In this document: positions 1 to 18,827 of the stretch, one piece after another
How the letters are laid out: each line of letters begins with the position of its first letter
Position numbering within the stretch: position 1 is the first letter of the stretch
Assembly (NCBI GenBank): GCA_020137815.1
Contig: CM035352.1
Span: forward strand, 8,672,416-8,736,415
Length of the DNA: 64,000 nt
Direction of reading: 5' to 3'
DNA from: Hormiphora californensis
Lineage: Eukaryota; Ctenophora; Tentaculata; Cydippida; Pleurobrachiidae
Made by a program: the position numbers and the translations under genes
The notes under the pieces: model-generated
What the model saw: only the letters and a program-made list of their open reading frames with translations
Told to the model about the DNA's origin: nothing
Database searches by the model: none

Positions 1-230
1 CTCCATCTCTCCATCTCCATCTCCATCTCTCCATCTCCATCTCCATCTCCATCTCTAGATCTCCATCTCTAGATCTCCATCTCTAGATCTCCATCTCTAA
101 ATCTCCATCTCTAGATCTCCATCTCTAGATCTCCATCTCTAGATCTCCATCTCTAAATCTCTATCTCTAGATCTCCATCTCTAGATTTCCATCTCCATCT
201 CTCTCTAGACCTCTCCCCCTAGATCTCTCC
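1..230. repeat. CTCCATCTCTAGAT satellite
   Basis: Head-to-tail variants of a 6-bp core (CTCCAT) and a 14-16-bp unit containing CTAGATCT. The mirror copy is at about 62460-62860. The array runs off the left edge of the window. Confidence 0.85.
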
Positions 231-779
231 CTAGATCTCTCCATCTCCATTTCCATCTCCATTCTCCAACCTATAATGTGAACATGCCTGTGTAGTTCCT
301 GATGGTGGGAGGGGAGGGGGGGCTATTCTTCTAGTGCCGGCGATATCGCTTCGCGATAGTCCCCCGTAGGCTTGCCGTTGGAAAGCCCAGGCACTCTGTA
401 GATAGATAGATAGATCTCCATCTCCATCTCTATCTCTCTCTCTCTCTGGACCCCAACTAATCAACATATGGACCCCTTATTACCCACCTCTGAGCCCTTT
501 TACCTCAGCTCCCTGCTAACCCACCTCTGAATCCCTTCTAGCTCAACTCTGGACCCGCCTTTGAACCCCCTCTGATAGTTTTATCAAATGTTAGTAACAA
601 ATTACTCTCTCAGATTCCGTTCCGGAAACCAAATTACTGGGTCAAGATACTATTACTGGGCCAACGTACTATGAGCTAAACACCTGAGTAGGGGAACCGT
701 TCACAGCCGCTTCTCATCGCCAGCAGATCTTTATTGATGGATTCACAGACCCTAGTAAGTGGTTCTAGTCTAGAACTGG

Positions 780-2090
780 GTTAGTATGGATCCACCTCTG
801 GACCCCTACTAAGCAACATGTGGACCCCTTCTAACCCACCTCTGAGTCCTTTTACCTCAGCAGTCAGCTCCCTACTAACTCCCGCTGAAACCTCTCTATT
901 ATATCTCACCTCTGGACTCTTCTAACCCACCTTTGAAGCCCCTTCTAACCCAACTCTGAACCCCTCCTAAATCAACTCTTAATCCCTTTTAAACCACCTC
1001 TCGACCCCTACTAAATACTACCCCACTCCTCGTCGAGGAGTCTTCGAACCCTTCTAACCCACCCTTCAACCCCTTCTAACAAATCTCTCAGCTCCCTAAC
1101 AACTCTAGTACCATTCTGACCCACCTCTCGACCCCTAGTAACTCACCTCTGGCCCCTCTGCTTCTAACCCCCTTTTGACCCCTTCTATGTTCTAACCCAC
1201 CTCTCGTACCCCTTTTAACCCCTTCTATCCCACCTCCCGACCTCTACTAACCCACCTTCCGATAGGTGGGTTAGAAGGGGTCGGACCTTCTAATCCATCT
1301 CCCGTACCCCTTCTAACCCACCTCTCGACCCCTTCTAACTCATTTTTCAACCCCTTTCAACCCACCTCTCGGCCCTTTTTAATCCACCTCTCGACCCCTT
1401 TTAATCCACCTCTCGACCCCTTTTTACCCACCTCTCGAGCCCTATTAAGTACTTACCCTTCCCTCGACCCCTTCTAACGACTAACCCACTTCTCGACCCC
1501 TTCTAACTCATCTTTCAACCCCTTTTAACCCACCTCTCGACCCCTTTTAATCCACCTCTCGACCCCTAGTAACTCACCTCTTAACCCCTTCTAACCTACC
1601 CCTAGACCCCTTCTAACAGCTAAATCACCCCTAGACCCCTTCTAACTCACCTCTCAACCCCTTCTAACCTACCCCTAGACCCCTTCTAACAGCTAAATCA
1701 CCCCTAGACCCCTTCTAACTCACCTCTCAACCCCTTTTAACCCACCCCACGAGTCTCCACCTCTTCTAACCCACCCCTAGACCCCTTCTAAGTCACCTCT
1801 CAACCCCTTTTTACCCACCTCTACTAAGTACTTACTCTTCCCTCAACCCCTTTTAACCCAACCCACGAGTCTCCACCTCTTCTACCCACCCCTAGACCCC
1901 TTCTAACTCATCTTTCAACCCCTTTTAACCCACCTCTCGACCCCTTTTAATCCACCTCTCAACCCCTACGAAGTAGTTACCCTTTCCTCGACCCCTTCTA
2001 ACCCACATCTCGACCCCTACCAAACCACCAAATCTCTTGACCCTTTCTAACCCACTGCACCTCTCATCACCTTTTATCCCACCTAGATTC
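780..2090. repeat. Degenerate 22-24 bp TTCTAACCC satellite
   Basis: Dozens of diverged units approximating CTTCTAACCCACCTCTCGAC with CCC between them. The mirror copy is at about 60440-61930. The G-rich strand has repeated GGGTTAGAAGGGG runs. Around 1255-1300 two opposed units form a local palindrome. No coding content is visible. Confidence 0.85.
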
Positions 2091-3547
2091 TAACCTAGAT
2101 GTTATCTCTCTATCTCTCTATCTAGAGATCTAATCTTTGCATCCCTAGATCTCTCCATCGCTAAATGCTACATCGCTATCAAGACCAACATCGCCATCTC
2201 CAACATTCGTGTTAGTACCCCACCCTAATTTTTAAGCTACCGGCTACCCCATCCTCATTTATTACCCCATCTCTCAGTTAGCCCAAGCTACCTCTCACTC
2301 TCAACTACTCAGGAGTCAGGTACCCTCTTTCTCTCCCTCCCCCTTCCCAAAAAGAGAGGGTACACCGTGCCCAACAATTAGCCCACATCACCTCTCACTC
2401 TCACCTACTCAAACACTATGTCTCAAGTACCCGGCATCTCTACCACCCTACCCGTTGGGTACCCCACGCTGCTAGATACCTATGAAATTTTGCTAGATGC
2501 CCCTAAAACCCCCCTAAATACACCAATATATCCACTAGAAACCCCTCGGACTCTACAAAATACCCCTCAGAGCATTATTCACGAACGGACACTATCACAC
2601 CATGTCATACTCACACTAACATCGTTACTAAAATCTCTGTCTTTTCTCAGGTATTATTGACCACGTTAGACCTTCCACGACCTTCCCCACGACAACTTTA
2701 AATTGCCAAGGTTTGTGATGAACTACAACGACATGGACACCTGAAACTCGCCATTTTCCAGGTACAGTGTTGTCTTGTTCGACCCTCCTTCCCCGAACAA
2801 AACAAGTACAGTGTGGGAGCGGCCAAAATTCACGTGGGAGTCACGTGACACAACGTTATTTTATGTGCACTATCTCTCTCTATCTCTCAAATATGTAACG
2901 GTTTTCAATTCAGGTGTGATGATTACGGAAGATAATCTAGACGAGTTCACTCTTCCTATGGTTCCCACAATCAAGGGAGGGAGGGCACATGTTTTTTCAT
3001 CATCACGGGACTGTTGAAGTCGGTTAAGGCACCCACGGAGCTAAGCCGTAATCTCCCTGCTGTGCATCAAGCTAACATTGGTCCTTAGATGGCCCTACCT
3101 CTGCGGATGGCTGTAAACTGCAAGGATTTCAGTGCAGTGGAGACATTGATTGTTAAATGTACTATCCTGGAGCCCCATGAATAAGTTTAATGTGTAAGAG
3201 TGACTCTTGTATATCCGTCATTTCCCAATAATATTTCCCCTCAATGTGCTGTATGTGTCTAGAGAGAGGGCGTGAGGAGACGAGTATTTTCCAAGTTTAG
3301 TTTCTTCACCTTGAAAATTGTTGTTTTGTTCGAACAAGGCAAGAAAGTTGCTCATGATGTCTTTAAAAACAACCCAAACACCGATTGGCATCACTTTTCA
3401 GCAGCCCTCATGTCCTATTTGTCACAGTTTGATATAACTTAACGTGTCGCGCGCGACGTTAAATCTCTTATCGAAAGTACATTCCTAAGCATTTCGATTT
3501 TCGCGCGTACGACCACCTAGGCCCTTTAAGGGCCTGTAGCATAGGCC

Positions 3548-4507
3548 AAAGTGCGTTTCAAACGACTTGACCTGAGATTTCTGGAAATTCAGGATTTCCC
3601 CTTTGTAAATACACGCGCAATGCGCCAAATTCCAAGAATTACGGGTCAAGTCGCTTGAAACGGACTTTAGTTTTTGGTTCCAGATTTTCAGTCTGACCTT
3701 CGAAATCGGTAAATCATCCTGCACTGCGCCCTGCTGGTCGGTACTCTGTAGCATAATACATATCCATGTTGACCCTCGAAGAGTTCGGGTTGGAATTCTT
3801 AATTCTTATTAATGAGCACAAATTTGCATTTTCGAACACCCCATTTGGATGTAGTACCGTTTTTCCGCTACGGTCGTCCGTCGTGCTCGGTGCTAGCCAA
3901 GGAAGCATTTGCATTGCAGGTCGCAGGAAATGGTAGTCCTTTGTGCGCTCTGTTTGCAGTCCAAAACACGATGAGTAATGACTGCTTTTCAGCTAGCTAA
4001 AATCCCGCATTACTCATTAGGCTTTGGAATAAACAGTCAACACTGTAGCTCCTTTAACGACTGTCATGTGTTTTACACTGTCCTTATATTGCACGTGCCT
4101 AGTATTTATTTAACCAGTAGCGGACAAGACAGGAAGACTACCAGTCAGGGACGGCGCTGGGCATTCGGCCCAGCAAGTCCCTGGGTGTCCGGGGCCAGGG
4201 GCGATAGCCTCGGTCAGGGGGTGTGGCCGGGGGTGAAACCACCCACAAGCAGGGTCCAGGGGCCGCTACCTCAATAGGATGGCCCGAACAATTGTCTGTA
4301 ATATTCTCTCATCAAAATTCGCCACCTACGGTTTACCAAATAGCGAACTAGGATTTTTATTCTGATCACTCGTACATCATACTATGAAGATAAAATGGTA
4401 AAATTTTATTTGGTAAACACATTTTCGAAGGAAGTTTGCAACTTGCATGTTGTGTTTGCTGAATACCGCTCGGCCAATATGTTACTCTGCTTCTATAATC
4501 CTATTAG
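3548..4507. other. Intergenic, no gene recognised
   Basis: About 960 bases between the outer repeat arm and the first recognised exon. A pair of matching words around 3550 and 3655 (a GTTTCAAACGACTTGACC-like sequence and its reverse complement) suggests a small inverted-repeat remnant. 4140-4280 is conspicuously GC-rich. Upstream non-coding exons or the promoter of the next gene may lie here but cannot be pinned down. Confidence 0.5.
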
Positions 4508-4519
4508 GAAAATGTCATT

Positions 4520-7500
4520 ATGTTGAGCTATTTGGATATTGGAATCTTGTCCAAGGAGATTTCCTCTCTATTCCCCTATGAAGAGTCCCTTACCCACGAC
4601 ATACACAGGTACAATAATTGTCCGCAGGTAATTCATGTGTAATTTACTATTTTATATTCATACAAGCAGAAAATGTAATTTACTCAAAAGACAGATTCCT
4701 TCCTTCGCGTGTGTGTGCGAGTGACGTGTTTCTCTCACTAACTACTTCCCAGTTCCCTCTCCATGTTTATTCAAATCTTTATCTTGAGGGGCCTCTTTCA
4801 GACAATTATTCTTTTGTTTCCCCACATGTACATATTGTTATTTTTGAGAAGTTTCACCCCCTCTCTCTCAATCTCACTAGTCACTATCTATTTCTCTATC
4901 TCCCTTGATATATCCACATCTTTCTCTCTATCCCCCTCACTATCTCCCCCTATCACCACATCTCTCTCTCCCATCAGCGTGGTTAACTCGCTTGTTGTGA
5001 TGACCCTCAATGGATCAAGTACTGGAGAACAGAGGTTATTCTGTCGTGAGCTGAGGTGTGCAGTTGAGGACATTGTCTACTCAAGACTTGCACCAGGTGA
5101 GAATCACACTGATAATATTGAGATATGTGTCCCGCACATAGTCGATACAATACACAGACAGTCAATATCATATATTGTGTGTAACACACTCATCGTGCTG
5201 CAATTTCAGCAGACAACTCGATATCGTTTACTCGTCACTGTTCGAAAATCATTTACTAATTACTTATGAAGATATAAATCATTCTGGTTTCTGATTATCC
5301 TCGTCGTCAAGCCTCTCTAGCTTGCTAACTGCTCTGTTTTACCTAGGTAGTGCTGATGCCCCCACAGACAGTGTTTTTAAGAAGATTGAGGATCTAGCTA
5401 TGGAGGCCCTGTCCTTTGATTTGCAGAGAATTATACCAGGTGGGAGAAAATTAAAAACCCCACACCCCATACATAATATGTAACTTGATCTTATAATACT
5501 TAAAGAATTAGAGGCCTAGAGAAAAGAAAGAGTTTGATCGTATTTATCTCCACAGTGGAGATAAATATATGGAGACTCGACCACTGCATGATAAAATAAA
5601 TAAGATGACTGTTCGCTGGATTATTGCCAACAAACTTTGAAGCAGTCAGCAGTGCCCCCTGCCCCCACTATTTTGATAACTTTTCCCAACTATTCAGCTG
5701 AATGTAATTGGGATTACTTTATCTCTAATTAATAATTTTCACATCAAATCCCCGATTTTAGACGAACTACCACCCCCTAAGAAGAGGTCCAGTAACGCAA
5801 GTGCTCGCTCGTCAGCTGATATGAATGGTATGTCTCACATGCTTACACACCATGTATATATTTCCTACATATATCCTGTTCTTTTGTAAGTTTCGCATTT
5901 CAAGACCGAGGGGAGGGGGAGGGGGGGGGCAAAGTCCGGTCAAGGGGTGTTGGAGTGGGGAGCACGCGCGGCCGCCCAACCGCTAAATCACAACACATCT
6001 CGCGCGCACGGACACCAATCTCCCAATTGAATCGAGCTCTGTCGCGGTTTTTATCATGGTTTGGCACAACTTGCAATGATACCATAGCCATTATACCCGG
6101 GAGACTTTGCTGACTCTACTCACATCTCTCTAGCATGTCAGTAGAGGAGGAGCCACCAAAACCAGTTGATCTGTATCGCGACACCCCTGTCCGGTACCTT
6201 GGCTACGCTAATGAAGTAGGGGAAGCTTTCCGGAATGTAGTTCACAGGAACGTTGTCCGTTTCTCTTACCTCATCTCCGGGGGCTATGTGGTGGCAGATG
6301 CAACCTCCAAATCAAGTTCATCCCCCACTCCAATCCGCACATTTGCAGATGTCCTGATTTGGCAGGGGTTGGCATCAGTTGCCATCCCAGGGTTTACCAT
6401 CAACAGGTTGTGTTGGGCTGTGGGGAAAATGGTCGGACCTGCCAGGACAGCAGTTGTGACTGGAACTGGACTTCTGGCTATACCCTTCATTATTAAACCT
6501 ATTGACACAGCCGTGGATCATGGCATGGAGAGGGTTGTTAGGCCTTACATTCTGGATAATGTTAACTGTTAACACATCCTAGGCTGGATAATGTTAACTG
6601 TTAACACAGGCTGGACAATGTTAACACAATACCTGCTGGACAATGCCAACTGAAGAAATAGCATCATCAAAATGATTAGTTGCAACATTATTTATTGTAT
6701 TCAGAACTGTATGATATGGGCCTGGGTTTATCGTGTATAAAATACATTTTAATTGTATAATGCTACTTGGAACGATTTTTACAGCTGTCACCACACTAGT
6801 TTGACTTTTAAAACACTACTACCCCCTCCAACAACCCCTCTAAATATGCACATAACCCTTCTCAAGGCTAACCCTCAATCCCTCTCTCAGGTCACGGACC
6901 CAAGAAGGGACCCAGGGTTAGTCGAACCCCCAAGGCTGCAGGTGACCAAGAGGGCAAGAAGAGAAAAGTGAAGAAAGTTGCCGATATCGTTGCAGATTTG
7001 AACTCCTCTCAGAACGTGAGTTTATCCAGTTCAGGATCCAATCACTTTTCAGGGGGGTCTTTATTGCGAGTACAACATTAGAAACCAGATGAAGTTTTAG
7101 TTAGTTTGTTTCCTCAACTAAAAATAACAACACCTCTTTTCTTTCAGAAGGAACCGCCGAAACAGCAGTTGCTCCTCCAAAAGCCCTCGTTTGATATAAA
7201 ATCAGAAGCACCCCTTCCAGACAACTTCAACTTTGTCCAAGTTCCGCCTCACTTCAACCCCTTGGAGAGCATGCCTCCACTATCTACACACCATCAAGTC
7301 CCACATCCAGTCCCTCCCCATCAAGTTACTACCCCACATCATCCAGTCCCTCCAGAACAACAACCACCCTGTCAAGATCCAGCTCCCCACCAGGACCCTC
7401 CACCCCACCAGGACCCAGCTATACCCCTCCAAGACCCTTCTCCACCCCGCCAAGATCCTCCACCCCACCAGGACCCTCCGCCACAAACTGCAGAACCAGC

Positions 7501-7624
7501 GGAAAATGTGGACTCTACCCCGGCACCCACCCTTGAAGAGAGTGTTTTGAATGGTGAAGTAGACAGTATTATGTCAGAACAATCCGCTGAACCCACTGAT
7601 ATTAAAACGGAACAAAAGCAGTAA
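4520..7624 (+). CDS. Unrecognised proline-rich, probably nuclear protein (6 exons)
   Basis: Visible exons are 4508-4608, 4978-5096, 5347-5439, 5762-5827, 6891-7015 and 7148-7624. All have GT-AG borders and phases that agree. The ATG at 4520 is the likely start, though an upstream exon is possible. The first about 100 residues look helical (..LSKEISSLFPYEESL.., ..CRELRCAVEDIVYSRL..). A basic stretch follows with nuclear-signal-like clusters (PPPKKR, GKKRKVKKV) and an AT-hook-like GPKKGPRVSR. The last exon is low-complexity, rich in HQDPPP-type repeats and ending acidic. The order of a helical region, a PKKR stretch and a GHGP basic stretch is loosely reminiscent of DNTTIP1, but I could not establish homology. 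An intronless MTFP1 gene lies in the intron 5828-6890 on the same strand. It converges with the FANK1-like gene; the two stop codons are 216 bases apart. Confidence 0.72.
5541..5567. repeat. Perfect 13-bp-arm hairpin in intron
   Basis: TATTTATCTCCAC, one A, then the exact reverse complement. It lies in an intron of the proline-rich gene. Role unknown. Confidence 0.8.
6135..6572 (+). CDS. MTFP1: Mitochondrial fission process protein 1, intronless, nested in an intron
   Basis: A 145-residue protein with the hallmark MTFP1/MTP18 blocks: DLYRDTPVRYLGYANEVGEA at residues 12-31, then a conserved LASVAIPGFTINR block, and IKPIDTAVDHGME near the C-terminus. In animals this is a multi-pass inner mitochondrial membrane protein involved in DRP1-dependent fission. 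Its length is close to the family norm (about 160). The ATG follows an in-frame-stop-rich leader, so this start is natural. The gene is a single exon wholly inside an intron (5828-6890) of the proline-rich gene on the same strand. Either the host transcript is spliced around it or it has its own promoter. The stop codon falls inside the first unit of a short tandem repeat. A single exon could reflect an old retrocopy, but no poly(A) tract or target duplication is evident. Confidence 0.95.
   Translation: MSVEEEPPKPVDLYRDTPVRYLGYANEVGEAFRNVVHRNVVRFSYLISGGYVVADATSKSSSSPTPIRTFADVLIWQGLASVAIPGFTINRLCWAVGKMVGPARTAVVTGTGLLAIPFIIKPIDTAVDHGMERVVRPYILDNVNC
6552..6650 (+). repeat. Minisatellite overlapping MTFP1 stop codon
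   Basis: Three to four imperfect units beginning CTGGATAATGTTAACTG. The first unit supplies the last codons and TAA of MTFP1. Confidence 0.7.
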
Positions 7625-7840
7625 TTTTTATTTAGTTTAAGTTTTTAATTTATTTTATTTGTTAAAGTTGTTAAAAAGTCTTATAATAATATTAACAAAA
7701 CGCATTTACCCTCAGTATTATAACTATTCTTCCCTCACACATAGCAAGGATGATACATGCTAAAGATATGGCCTAGAAGCTCTGACACACCGCACCGACT
7801 CGCTGCTCTGTTTGAGGATATATCAACTGTCTGATAATAT
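7625..7840. terminator. Shared 3' region of two convergent genes
   Basis: AT-rich stretch between the TAA of the proline-rich gene and the stop of the FANK1-like gene on the other strand. Both 3' ends must form or overlap here. No canonical AATAAA is seen on the + strand. Confidence 0.4.
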
Positions 7841-15166
<7,326 letters not shown>

Positions 15167-15670
15167 CTGCAATATAGAGTTGTTAGATCGTTATACAGAT
15201 GTTACTTCTGACCAATGACCTGCCGGAAAGTAGTAGAGGCCACATCGAACACGTTTATGAGGCACCCCAGCACGTCCACACTCCACCAAAAGAATATTGT
15301 TGAGTAAGGCCTTACTTATAAGGTGAATTGATAGCACGTTCAACCCTCTACCACAATTTACGCGATGTGGCGTGTGTTTGAAAGATGGTGTAAACTGCAT
15401 GTGTTGCCTAGTTTCCCCCTGGCTGATTGCAATTAATCTGGGATTTGTTCTAGGGAGAGAGAGAGCGTGCCAACACCACCCCCACACCTAGTAAACATGC
15501 TCAGATTCAGAACAACTAGATTTTTCTCGATGTCTTGTGAAATTTGTTCTCTGTTTCGGTGAATTCGAATGTAGGGGGAGTATGTTGATAGCACGTTGTC
15601 TCAGCGAGTATTAGTTACCTTGTCAAAGACACACTCAGTCGAGAAAAATACTAAGAAATACTTAGAAAGC
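15167..15670. other. Intronic or intergenic, no exon recognised
   Basis: Sequence upstream of the first visible FANK1-like exon. The exon at 15166 has a clear acceptor, so this is probably intron. A minus-strand frame at 15191-15487 shows no recognisable domain. Confidence 0.4.
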
Positions 15671-15674
15671 TTAT

Positions 15675-18600
15675 CACCCCGTGCCTGAACAAAGTTTAAC
15701 CTCGGATGAAAAATGTACACTAAGCGGACTTCACTAGGGTCTTCAGATAGGTATTTGGAGTGGAAAAATGTAAAAAAACACCCCAATTTTATGAAAAGTT
15801 TTTTCTCTACGTGGATTTTAAAATGGGTCGTTTTGACTGTCAAAACGGCTTGAAAACCATGCTGTCTGCAGATTTATAGTCCTTTTCCGGTAAAAAGGTT
15901 GCACCTGACCGTTTTTTGCACGTAGAATCGATTGCCGGTGAAGAGAAATCTCTAAAACGACTGGAAAATGGTCAAAATTTGAATTTTTGACGTTTTTTGA
16001 GGGTTTTTTCGCCCCTAACCCCATCAAGACATCAAGATAGAAAATTTTCACTAGTGTCAAACGTTAAAATGGACATTTTTCTACCGGATCCCAAAGTTTC
16101 AGATAAATCCAATAACAGGGTAAAATTTGGCTAGTTATTGAAAGTGGCTAGATGAGAGAAAGTGAACTTGAACTTAATTTTTTCACAATTTTGGCCTTTT
16201 TGACCAACTTCTGATTGAAATGGCCAATCAGGACCATGCTCACGCTAAAGAAGGGACAATTTCCTACTAAAATACAAATTTTCATGCCGATACGACAACA
16301 GGTCATGGATCTGTAGCAAATTTAAGCGAGCTAACTAGGCTATTTCTACTGTCAAAAAAGGTCAATTTTTCTTATTTTCGGGTCGATTGGTAGTAAAAAA
16401 GGGTACCCGACCTATTTTTGCCCGTAGAATTGATTTCCGATGGAGTTGGACCTCTAGATCGTCAGGAAAATTGAAGAAAACGAATATTTCAGTTTTTCGG
16501 GTAAACAGCCAGAAAATGGTAATTTAGTATCAATCGGCAATCAAAAGGGTTCCCAGCCCAATTTTTCACGTAAAATTGGTCTAAAATGGAATTGGAGCTC
16601 TTAATCTACGAGAAAATAGGTCAATTTCATTTTTTGTTTGTTTTTTTACTCATTTTCTGGCTATTTATGTTATCTTGTTCCAGCTTTTGTGCCGTTTTGT
16701 GAGCTCCCTTATCAGTCAAGTTCGCAAGCATCTCTCCAATTGTAACATCCTGTGCTCACCTCGTGCTCACCTGTCATGAGTGGTAGTACTGCTTCTGGAA
16801 ACAGCTTTTCTAACCGACTCAGAGTGAACAGTGATGAAAGAGTGACAAAGGTGGTATACCGTGAGGTTCAGAGTGAAGTTGTGGACCTAGTGCGAGAACT
16901 GTTTGTTCATGTGAAGGAGGCAGATTCATTCCCCAAGAAATGGTCTGCTAGTTCAGCTTCCTGTTTCTGGGACAATCTGAAGTGTCCTAGTAAGAGTAAG
17001 ATCAAGGGAGTGGGAAAACCTGAACTTGCTGAGTTTGCTGAGAAGGCCTGTCGCTTGCTGGTTGAGCGTTGTTACCCGGCGATTGACAAGCTGTCTATTG
17101 AAACTGAGGAGTGTGAGAGGAGAATAATTAACTGTCAAGAGGAGCTTATCACCGCACAGCGATTGTTGGTTGAGGCCCAGGACCGCTTAGTCAAACTACA
17201 GTGTGAGCTGTTGGAGAAGAGAGACGGTGAGATCATTGCCGTGCAGTCTACCGCTGAGAAGGAGATTAAATCTTTTGCTGGTGTTCTCCAGAAAAACTGT
17301 GAGACTGCCCTAGCACCGCAGCGGGTACGTCATGCTATTGCTGTAGCGACAGAGGACAGGGCGAACAATGTTATTGTGCATGGTCTGTTTGATGACCGGG
17401 CTGAGAATGATGAGGATCTGGAGAACGAAATTAAGCGAGTGTTTAACAGTTTGGGTGCGTGTATTACTGGTGTTTCCAGTATGAAGCGACTTGGGAAATA
17501 TAAGGATGGCTCTGACCGGCCTGTAAAGCTACGTTTATGTGGCAAAGACTTCCGAGATCAAGTACTGTCCAGTAAGAAATCTCTGAAGAACTCTGATAGG
17601 CACAAAAGTGTCTACATTTCCCCTGACCGTTCTCCAGAGGAGAGGGAGGAGAGGAGGAAGCTGGTGGTAGCGTTGAAGGAGAGGAAAGATGCGGAGCCGG
17701 GGAAGACATTTGGGATTCGAGGTGGCAAGGTGGAGGAAGTGTGAGAAACAGTATGTGACTGCTGTGTTTGAGTTTGTGTGTTGATTTAAATTAAGTTAGG
17801 TTTTTGTGACTGGACTTTTTGAGCATCAGAGCACCGGACTTTTAATTTGGATAAAGAACATTATTTTTACTTTATATACTCTAGATATATTTGCAATGGT
17901 GAACCGCTCTGATTGCCGTGTAGTTTTCTAGTTATTTTTTCTAGTTACCTATATGGTATGAGCGTGTATACAAGTACGGATATTATTATTATTATTATTT
18001 ACCCGAATAACTGAAATATTCGTTTTCTTCAATTTTCCTGACGATCTAGAGGTCCAACTCCATCGGAAATCAATTCTACGGGCAAAAATAGGTCGGGTAC
18101 CCTTTTTTACTACCAATCGACCCGAAAATAAGAAAAATTGACCTTTTTTGACAGTAGAAATAGCCTAGTTAGCTCGCTTAAATTTGCTACAGATCCATGA
18201 CCTGTTGTCGTATCGGCATGAAAATTTGTATTTTAGTAGGAAATTGTCCCTTCTTTAGCGTGAGCATGGTCCTGATTGGCCATTTCAATCAGAAGTTGGT
18301 CAAAAAGGCCAAAATTGTGAAAAAATTAAGTTCAAGTTCACTTTCTCTCATCTAGCCACTTTCAATAACTAGCCAAATTTTACCCTGTTATTGGATTTAT
18401 CTGAAACTTTGGGATCCGGTAGAAAAATGTCCATTTTAACGTTTGACACTAGTGAAAATTTTCTATCTTGATGTCTTGATGGGGTTAGGGGCGAAAAACC
18501 CTCAAAAAACGTCAAAAATTCAAATTTTGACCATTTTCCAGTCGTTTTAGAGATTTCTCTTCACCGGCAATCGATTCTACGTGCAAAAAACGGTCAGGTG

Positions 18601-18827
18601 CAACCTTTTTACCGGAAAAGGACTATAAATCTGCAGACAGCATGGTTTTCAAGCCGTTTTGACAGTCAAAACGACCCATTTTAAAATCCATGTAGAGAAA
18701 AAACTTTTCATAAAATTGGGGTGTTTTTTTACATTTTTCCACTCCAAATACCTATCTGAAGACCCTAGTGAAGTCCGCTTAGTGTACATTTTTCATCCGA
18801 GGTTAAACTTTGTTCAGGCACGGGGTG
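15675..18827 (+). mobile_element. 3.15-kb element with 831-bp TIRs carrying an ORF1p-like gene
   Basis: The left arm 15675-16505 and right arm 17997-18827 are near-perfect inverted repeats, starting CACCCCGTGCCTGAACAAAG and ending with its complement. The flanks are TTAT at 15671-15674 and 18828-18831, a probable 4-bp target duplication. Each arm is built from degenerate sub-repeats of roughly 130-180 bp (GTAGAATNGATTNCCG-type words), which continue past 16505 to about 16600. The single gene inside (16776-17744) is intact. No transposase or reverse transcriptase is present, so the element is probably non-autonomous. It lies upstream of the FANK1-like gene. Confidence 0.88.
16776..17744 (+). 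CDS. LINE ORF1p-like nucleic-acid-binding protein inside the TIR element
   Basis: An intact single-exon frame of 322 residues from the ATG at 16776; the frame stays open to an ATG at 16752, giving 330. Numbering from 16752: a helical N-terminal part (30-110), a heptad-rich coiled coil (about 112-186), then an RRM-like block (about 203-275) opening NNVIVHGLFDD and containing SMKRLGKYKDG and RPVKLRL. A charged helical tail follows (SPEEREERRKLV). This order of coiled coil, RRM and basic C-terminal domain is that of ORF1 proteins of L1/CR1-type retrotransposons, which bind RNA and multimerise. No reverse transcriptase follows. The frame is free of stops in a non-host element, suggesting recent activity or selection. 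It could alternatively be a captured host-like gene. Confidence 0.75.
   Translation: MSGSTASGNSFSNRLRVNSDERVTKVVYREVQSEVVDLVRELFVHVKEADSFPKKWSASSASCFWDNLKCPSKSKIKGVGKPELAEFAEKACRLLVERCYPAIDKLSIETEECERRIINCQEELITAQRLLVEAQDRLVKLQCELLEKRDGEIIAVQSTAEKEIKSFAGVLQKNCETALAPQRVRHAIAVATEDRANNVIVHGLFDDRAENDEDLENEIKRVFNSLGACITGVSSMKRLGKYKDGSDRPVKLRLCGKDFRDQVLSSKKSLKNSDRHKSVYISPDRSPEEREERRKLVVALKERKDAEPGKTFGIRGGKVEEV

Larger units (their letters stand above)
1..3547 (+). repeat. Left arm of large outer inverted repeat
   Basis: This stretch matches the reverse complement of about 56588-62870. Shared landmarks in opposite order are the CTCCATCT/CTAGATCT satellite (1-230), the TTCTAACCC satellite (about 780-2090), two short shared reading frames (2418-2660 and 2775 onward), and the inner end GGCCTATGCTACAGGCCC (here reversed, about 3530-3547). 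The arm probably continues left of the window. The right arm is longer because it holds two insertions that this arm lacks. The short open frames are not convincing genes. No host gene lies here. Confidence 0.85.

Noticed and set aside
2418-3017. Two 80-codon frames repeated in the right arm (59375-60112)
   Set aside because: The frames are conserved only because the arms are near-identical. Their sequences are low-complexity or interrupted, with no recognisable domain.
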